NCBI RefSeq assembly: GCF_007655135.1
Contig: NC_045133.1
Span: forward strand, 17,953,845 to 18,017,844
Origin: Punica granatum
Lineage: Eukaryota; Streptophyta; Magnoliopsida; Myrtales; Lythraceae
Direction: 5' to 3'
DNA length: 64,000 nucleotides
In this document: one piece after another, positions 57,273 to 64,000 of the stretch
Numbering within the stretch: position 1 is the first letter of the stretch
Layout: each line of letters opens with the position of its first letter
Notes under the pieces: generated by a model
What the model was told of the DNA's origin: nothing
Databases searched by the model: none
What the model saw: the letters and a program-made list of their open reading frames with translations, nothing else
Program-made: the position numbers and the translations under genes

Positions 57273-58346
57273 GAGTCAGGTATGATTTTGGTCCCTGAAA
57301 GATACCAGTGCTAAGGGTTTGCTCTCTCAAAAATTTTTGCCACGGTTTTAGTCCCTCAATCACCATTTCGTCAGATGTTTTAGTCCTGCCGTCTTCTTGG
57401 GCGTGCCAACCGTGACGGAAATCTCACGTGGCGACTGAGCTGGACCTAACTCCGTTAACCACCCCTTAAATTGCCAAAAACGGCATCGTTGTCTTCCTCG
57501 TTGCCTGCTCGCCCTAAACGACGTCGTTTTCCTGTAAGTTGAGTCTCAGAAGAAGAAGAGCAACCGCTGCGGCGGCTTCTCGCACTGTCCCGACCCCTCA
57601 TGTTGCCGCCATTAGGTCGATGAGGGCTCTACTTGGGCGTCCTTCTTCTGATGCCTCTGATCAGCTCCGCTTCTCTTCCTCGTCTGCTTCTTCTTATTAT
57701 TCGAATGAGATTTCTTTAGATTCTGCGAGGATTCTGGATGAAAGACTTGGTGTTCGCGATGACAGATTGCTATTGCAAGATGAACATGAGGGTAGAGAAA
57801 ATGATAGCTTCAGCGATTTTCATTATGCTTCGGGAGATGGTTTCAGCATCAGAGAATTGCCTCCCAGTGTGGATACACAAGCTGAATCTCGTGAACTCGA
57901 GGAGAAGGAGTAGGAGAAGGATATGAGTTCACCACCACTTGCCCTTGAAGATTTGGCTGCTGCTGCCAGGACCAGTACCTCTTCAACCCATGCTGAGGAT
58001 TCTGGCAAATTTGACACTTTAGTTCTTACTCTAGCTGCTACTGTCTCGCACTCGGAAAAAATGGGTTCGGAGGGGGGGAGGAGGAGGAGGAGAACGACGT
58101 CGTTTAGGCGAGCAGGTAACGAGGAAGACAACAACGCCGTTTTCGCAATTTAAGGGGTGGTTAACGAAGTTAGGTCCAGCTCAGCCGCCACGTGAGATTT
58201 CCGTCACGGATGGCACACGCAAGAAGACGGAATGACTAAAACATCTGACAGAATGGTGATTGAGAAACTAAAACCGTGGCAAAAATTTTTGAGGGACTAA
58301 AACCTTAGCACTAGTATTTTTCAGGAACCAAAACCATACCCGACTC
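57273..58346. mobile_element. Pack-MULE-like element with captured coding fragment
   Basis: The 1074-bp element has long terminal inverted repeats: 57273-57532 and 58089-58346, about 260 bp each and highly similar. The ends are GAGTCAGGTATG and its counterpart CATACCCGACTC. It is flanked by direct repeats TTTTCTAAG (57264-57272) and TTTTCTAAA (58347-58355), a 9-bp target duplication with one mismatch, the hallmark of Mutator-like elements. There is no transposase. The 556-bp centre has codon-like structure (see next entry). Together these fit a non-autonomous MULE that carries host sequence (Pack-MULE). Confidence 0.9.
57533..58088 (+). pseudogene. captured gene fragment inside the Pack-MULE
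   Basis: One frame runs from about 57539 to 58153 and is interrupted by a single TAG at 57911-57913. The frame continues unchanged after it (…ESRELEEKE, stop, EKDMSSPPLALEDLAAAART). The product would be rich in R, A and S at the start, then acidic, with stretches such as ISLDSARILDERLGVRDD and FSIRELPPSVDTQAESRE. I do not recognise the donor gene. The end of the frame reads into the right inverted repeat. The high GC content and codon-like pattern differ from the flanking AT-rich DNA, which supports capture of an exon. Confidence 0.6.
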
Positions 58347-60774
58347 TTTTCTAAATTTGAAGAACTTGATGATGCTATCTCTCCATTTAATATTTTCTTT
58401 TACTTTCCTCCAATATAGTCAAAGATATTATGGACTATCAAACCACATAAAAATTAATCAACATAGTACACCAGGTCTTGCCTATATATTGTGATGTATA
58501 AATACTATGAGATGTTTACGTACCCACTATACTCCTAGTATTTATATGACTAAAACTACCAGTTCATAAATTTAAATTTATGATATCAGTTTAAGTTAAA
58601 ATAAAATAAAAAAGATCTAACATAATAAACCAAAACTAATATTTTTCAAAATTATCTAATAGATAAACTTTGAATAAAAAAGAAAAAAGAAAATGAGTGG
58701 GTCAATGTAAAGCATTGGACAAGTTAGAGAAAAGAGAGAAATAGGGAAAGAAAGGGAGAATGTGAAAGTGGTGGGGGAGAAAATACGACAGTTAATTATG
58801 CACAATTACAAGTATCCTTAACCTAATGGTAGTTATTAATTTGGAATATTTTGCTAAGGATATTTTGGGGAATTCAAAGTTATACCACTGTATCATTCTC
58901 CAATTTTTTTTTGCTGGATAAAAAAAAAATTGGAGGAACTAATTATGAACCATACTTTTTTTCAATTTGTGTCAACTAATTATTAGAATTAGAATTTCAT
59001 GAAGATTATTTAAATTGATACTTGACAACTTAAAAGAATATGATCTGACTATGAAAACATTGAAAAGCATTACTATATGAGAAAAATTATATAAATCTAT
59101 TATTTGAAAAAATACGAATTTACTACTTCATGTATTTCTATAAAAATAATCATCAATGAAAACAAAAGAGATTCAAATAATATAAACTTCAAAATTTTAA
59201 ACGTATTTTTATTAATTAAGTTAGGTAACCTTTTTTTCCCTCACGAGAATCATTTTGTTTGAATAGGAAATTTGATTCTTTTCATTTTTTTGGCACCGAT
59301 ATATAGAAATAAGTAATGGAAAACTAAAGAAGCGAGATTCCAGATTTCTTGGGTACCCATTATCATTTTTTCTTATATTGTGTACAGTGTTTAGAAACAT
59401 TTTTTTTCTTTTTTTCGGCGTGTGCCCAGTATCTGAAAGTCTATAGGGCCTCAACTAAGCCAACTTGAACTAGGTTGGCCCACTAAGATGTAAAATTCTT
59501 CTAGTATGAGTCCTTTTTTCTCTTAAATAATTTTAAGAGTGGATATTTTAGAGAAAAGATGGAAATAGTTTTGTGTCTATTGATTTTTTCGGTGGAATTT
59601 TGTGTCTACTGATTAAGAAATTAATAAATGAGAATTTAGAGAGTGATCTAAGGGTTCCACCCAAATTAGTTAAAAGGTAATTAATTTGGTATAGGGGTAA
59701 TTTTGGCAAGATGAACAGCAAATGCGGTGGATTAGCTATAGAGAGTGGAAATAGCCCTAGTAAGGGTAAAGTGCATATAAAATCATGGGATTTATCCATT
59801 TTCCTAGATAAACTAAACATTTCAAATTTGAAAAATAAAATCATGTGTTTTCATTTTTTCCCAAGCCAAACCAACTTGTTATTTTTTAAATTAAGTTGTA
59901 TTCAAAGCTTTAAAAAAAAGATTGAATCAAGGTTAAATCCAGATTGTACTTAAATTATTTGGTGGCTCCATAGCTGACGTTAATTATTTTGTCATCTCTT
60001 TGGCACGTGAATGATCAAAAAGGTGTCATGCTTGCCCCCGTTCTCTTCACTGCTTATTGTGCTGATCAGAGAGATAATTGACTAAGTTGTTTGATAGGAG
60101 AAACAGGCCACAATAAAAGAGCTAAAGAGGACAGATAAGATTGTCAATACAAGAATTAGGGCGAGAGACAATGCAAATATGCTTTCCATGGTGGCGATGT
60201 AAAAGATCCATAGCAACATAAATCATCATATTGATCATTGAAAAAAAATGAAGTAAAGGTCGACTTGGTGTTTGTTTTAAAAAAATTAGAAAATTTAAGG
60301 CCACATGATTGCTTGGTGTGCTCTTAGTTATGCCCTCCTCATGAAAAAGAACCAGAGCAATGCAATCATCAAACTGATCACGAAACAATAGAAATAAATG
60401 TCGACTTGGTGTTTCCCAAATAAATTTTTTTTTGGGAATATTTTCTTAACTTTAAATTTTTAAATATATTTAATGGTAAGATCCCAATAAGCAAAATGTC
60501 TTTCTAATTTTCTGATAAGGAACGGTTAGTTATATAATAAATCAAAAATTTTTAAAATTTCAGAATATAATGAATACTTTTTAATAAATATGTATATATC
60601 AGAGTATTTTTATATAATTTCTTGAGAACATTTTATAATCTACATAAAATTTAATAATCTTTACGTTTTATAAGAGGAAAAATTGTATCTAATCACATCA
60701 GTATAAATTAAAATGAATATAAATTAGTATATATTTATATATAATAGGAACATATTCAATAAATATAAATTTTT

Positions 60775-61007
60775 CTAATAATATATGATTGTGTGGGCAA
60801 TCTTTAATATTGGTGAAACTCAGTTATTATCAGTGATATATATATATATATATATATATACATATCTAATAAAACATATTTTTATTTATTGTAAATTACA
60901 ATGTACAAACATTTAAAACATGCATATAACATATATCAAAATAGACAACAAGGAAAAATAAATCATGTTCTAGACCATGCAATGCACAGGCTCCACACCT
61001 AGTATAT
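60775..61007 (+). repeat. dispersed AT-rich repeat, copy A (Helitron-like end)
   Basis: It shares, in order, ttgtgtgggcaatctt, attgtaaattacaat, gtacaa.catt, and a terminal part with tgcaatgcacagg...cctagtata with the copy at 62961-63187. A partial third end lies at 62323-62356 (tctgtgcaac...cctagtatg). The ends with a short GC motif followed by CTAG-T resemble Helitron 3' termini, but no hairpin of good length and no TC 5' end were found. Confidence 0.6.
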
Positions 61008-62960
61008 AGGTAAGCATAGACGTGATGGTCCCTATTTGATAGCCTTAAAATATTTGGATGCCTAGGCCGACCTTTTGTTATTTTTTTCAATTTTTATAAT
61101 TATTTGAAATTTTGATTTGACAAATATAAATATAATTCTTAAGATGTGATAATCTTCCAAATTTTTTTAATTTAAATTCTTCGTAGAATACAATTCGATA
61201 AGATATATCTACGAAAGATTATCAATTTTTTTAAAATTTTATTTTTGCAAAACATTTAATTAATAAAATAAGATAATCTATAAAATATGTGAAAAAAACT
61301 TTAATTGTTTTAGATATAACATTATAAAATTCAGGCCAACTAAATATTTTATATTTCATAATTTCTTTTTATATTTCAAATTTTATTCTAAAATTTTAAA
61401 CTAGTGAGAGTCTTCTGCTCAAAATTTTGTCCAATTTTCTAGTTTTTATAAATAAATCTACTTTTCTTACTTTTAAAACTGTTACAGTGCTATTTAATAA
61501 TTAAAAATTTTTCATTTTGATTTTGAATAACTATTTCTTGAGAAAATTTGGGTATGTAGAGCTATTTTTATATAAAATTTGGAAAGCTTTTTGAAACATT
61601 GGTTACCAAATTTTAAATTCAAAATCTTAATAATATTATGATAGATATGGCATTTACATAATAATTTGTAGGATTCTTTAACTAGGTTTTCATTTTATTA
61701 GAAATGTCACCAATCTTATTGTCAGAAAATACTGTTACAATTTGAAAATAATTTCGTTATTTGGGCCAATAAATGTTTAATATACAGACGTGTTAATTTA
61801 TATTCAAATTTCCTCTAGCATATCTTATAATGTGTTTGGAGAGCTAATAAAAAATAATAATTTCAGAAGTTTGGATGCGATTCTTCATGATCAAGAAATA
61901 AAAAGATTCTTTTTACTTATTTTTTCTTTTTAATGAATATAATATCATATTTCTGCCTTGCATATTTTCTTTAATTTAATGAATCAAAAATATTCACGAA
62001 TTTTTATTTTCATCAAAAAGTCAATCATGCAAGTGTTACAAAACAAATTGACCAACATGGATTATTTTTAAATTATTAATAAATCTCAATTTTATATTTT
62101 GTTTGATTATTTTCATAATATTATTTAATAAATCATGAATTATGACTTTTTATATATTTTAAATAGATGTTTTCTGATGAAATATGGCTATTCCCATATA
62201 TATAATATATATATATATATGTATGTGTTTTAAACTTTTTCATGTTACATGCATAGCATATTTATTATAAAAAAATATACAGTTTTTTATTTTTGAATTT
62301 TTAAATAAATATATTATGTACTATTCTGTGCAACTTGAGGGCTTCATGCCTAGTATGTATGTATGTATGTATGTATGTATGTATATACATATATTAAAAA
62401 GGAGACATGGTGGATCTAGTCAGCTGGCCTCAAATACCGAGAACACTAAATGGGATTTTCTTATAATTATTTTTTATTTTTAGTTTTTATACTTATTTTT
62501 GGAGAAAATGATTTTTAAAAAGATTTCCAAAATATATTTTCTGATAAATTTGAATAAAATACAATATTTTTCTAATTTTCGGATGATATATTATTAGTTA
62601 CATAACATTTGATGAATTTCCTATTTTTCTAATTTTCTATTTGTTTACTCTTTTATGTTTTTTTTTATTTTTTATTTTTAGAATTTTTTTTATGAGGTGG
62701 TGCCCAAGCTATGGTCCATGTGTGGAGAAATTGGTCCATATTAACGTTCATTAAGTCCACGTCAACAAATGGATGGAAACATGTTAATTGAGTTGGATGA
62801 TAGGCTTTTCTATTTTTGAGACAAAATAAAACTTGGTAATTTTATTACAAAAAAAAGAATGGCCAAAACTGAGAAATTTCGCAAAACTTGAGTTGTTTTA
62901 TGTAATTTATGCTTTAATAAATCACAAATTTCTAAAATTTTAAAATTGAAACAATATTTT

Positions 62961-63187
62961 ATGATAATATATAGTTGTGTGGGCAATCTTCATTATAGCT
63001 TTTTACTTACTTTGTTCATAAAATTCAATTAACATCGACCATATGTATCCAATATGATATTTTTTATTGATTGTAAATTACAATTTACAACAATTTGAAA
63101 CACACATTTTATACATAATAAAATTGATAAAAGGAAAATGGATTACGTTCAATTCTGTGCAACATACATGTTCTACGACTAGTATAT
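62961..63187 (+). repeat. dispersed AT-rich repeat, copy B
   Basis: It is the counterpart of 60775-61007, ending ttctgtgcaac...cgactagtatata. The two copies differ in the centre, where copy A has a (TA)n expansion. Confidence 0.6.
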
Positions 63188-64000
63188 ATATAGATGAAAG
63201 CAGAGTGTTATGGCTTTGGTTTGATGACATCAAATTGCACTTATCACTCAATGAAATTTTCTCGAACTTTTATATATATTTTTAACAAGTTTTTTGAAAA
63301 TTTAAAATCATTTCTTTTAATGTTGATGATCTCACAAATTTTGAATCATCGGAAGCCTGAATTAACTTTATTTTGATAAAATGTGGTTCTCTACCTCAAC
63401 AATTTTTTACTTTTGTCCTGATCAGGTGGTCCAACTGCTTAATAATTTATGATGGAAATCTATCGATGCATGCAACGTCAATAATAGACAACCCATGTAC
63501 CTAATTAGAAATTTCCACCAAGAACCGTAAGGCCATTGGATGTGGCTTTTTCTTAAATTGATTACTATATGACTTTTCCGTTTACGTTGTCTTTATGGAG
63601 GTTTGCTACATCGGGGATTGACTGACCAAGGCAATGAACTTGACTATTCAATATTAAATCTTAATGTTCACGACATGTATCCTTCCTCTACTTGCGAAAT
63701 TTTAGGGATTTCAAATTTCTTTCACTTTGCTACTACACCGTTATTACAGACAGTTGCATCGAGGTTTCCTTATTGTTTTGCTTCCGCAAATGGATACTGT
63801 AAAATGGTTAGTTTCCTCACACTTTAGCACTCTGATATGAAATTATGTTATTCTCGTATCTTCTGTTTTTCCCTTTCCAAATTTTTACTTCCTCTACAAA
63901 TATCAAATATTGTATCACTTTCAGATGATCCCACTGCTTTAGGATGCATGGAAAATCAGTCTAACGTAAATAGTACGTATACCCAATTAATTCGCATCAA

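Larger units (their letters stand above)
58356..64000. other. AT-rich repeat region, no gene seen
   Basis: No gene is supported in 5.6 kb. It contains (TA)n at about 60838-60861, (GTAT)n at 62354-62383, several diverged copies of one repeat family (listed separately), and long A/T homopolymers. A few short frames (for example 59548-59844 minus, 63603-63827 plus) have no domain, and the last may simply run through non-coding DNA. Confidence 0.55.

Noticed and set aside
63603..63827. Plus frame of 74 codons near the right edge.
   Set aside because: No recognisable domain or codon pattern. It could be part of a gene beyond the window, but nothing here supports that.

Overview
This is a nuclear chromosome segment from a flowering plant, most likely a eudicot; I cannot name the species. 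The evidence is AT-rich DNA with short multi-exon genes (GT-AG introns plus one AT-AC intron), plant-only gene families (LRR receptor-like protein, PPR/THA8-like protein, plant-type GPI-anchored protein), a plant cytosolic tRNA-Lys, and typical plant repeats (TRIM, tRNA-derived SINE, Mutator-like elements, many SSRs).

Layout, left to right. 1-5.2 kb: a tRNA-Lys(CTT) gene and a complete 7-exon D-cysteine desulfhydrase 2 gene on the minus strand. 5.2-9.8 kb: repeats, a perfect 21-bp hairpin and a dead PPR fragment. 9.8-15.1 kb: a 6-coding-exon gene for an At1g61900-type GPI-anchored protein (minus), with a tRNA-Leu relic and a SINE inside one intron. 17.0-27.5 kb: a complete 17-exon BMS1 GTPase gene (minus, 1212 aa predicted) containing a U12-type AT-AC intron. 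27.5-30.7 kb: a repeat belt with a TRIM and a small terminal-inverted-repeat transposon. 30.9-36.2 kb: a 10-exon Gyp1/TBC1D22-type Rab-GAP gene (plus). 37.5-39.4 kb: a 3-exon THA8-like chloroplast PPR gene (minus). 40.8-43.3 kb: the 4-exon RPB8 subunit gene shared by RNA polymerases I-III (plus). 43.4-49.5 kb: rearranged DNA in which a truncated LRR-RLP copy is fused in frame to the tail of a BTB/POZ protein, next to a block copied from (or shared with) the RPB8 3' flank, followed by a transposon-associated fragment. 50.2-51.2 kb: a 90-bp inverted repeat. 52.6-55.9 kb: a nearly full-length LRR receptor-like protein gene (minus) broken by two single-base deletions. 57.3-58.3 kb: a Pack-MULE-like element with about 260-bp inverted repeats, a 9-bp target duplication and a captured coding fragment. 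58.4-64 kb: AT-rich repeats, no gene seen.

The intact genes are unrelated housekeeping functions: D-amino-acid sulfur metabolism, ribosome biogenesis, vesicle traffic, organelle RNA processing and transcription. There is no operon-like logic or metabolic cluster. The accessory interest lies in the 43-59 kb half, where gene duplication, chimerism and DNA transposon capture are visible, and in the non-canonical BMS1 intron.

Exon boundaries come from reading splice sites and checking that every reading frame closes. All named introns keep frame across the whole gene, but none has been tested against transcripts. Protein family names rest on recognised motifs, not on a search.
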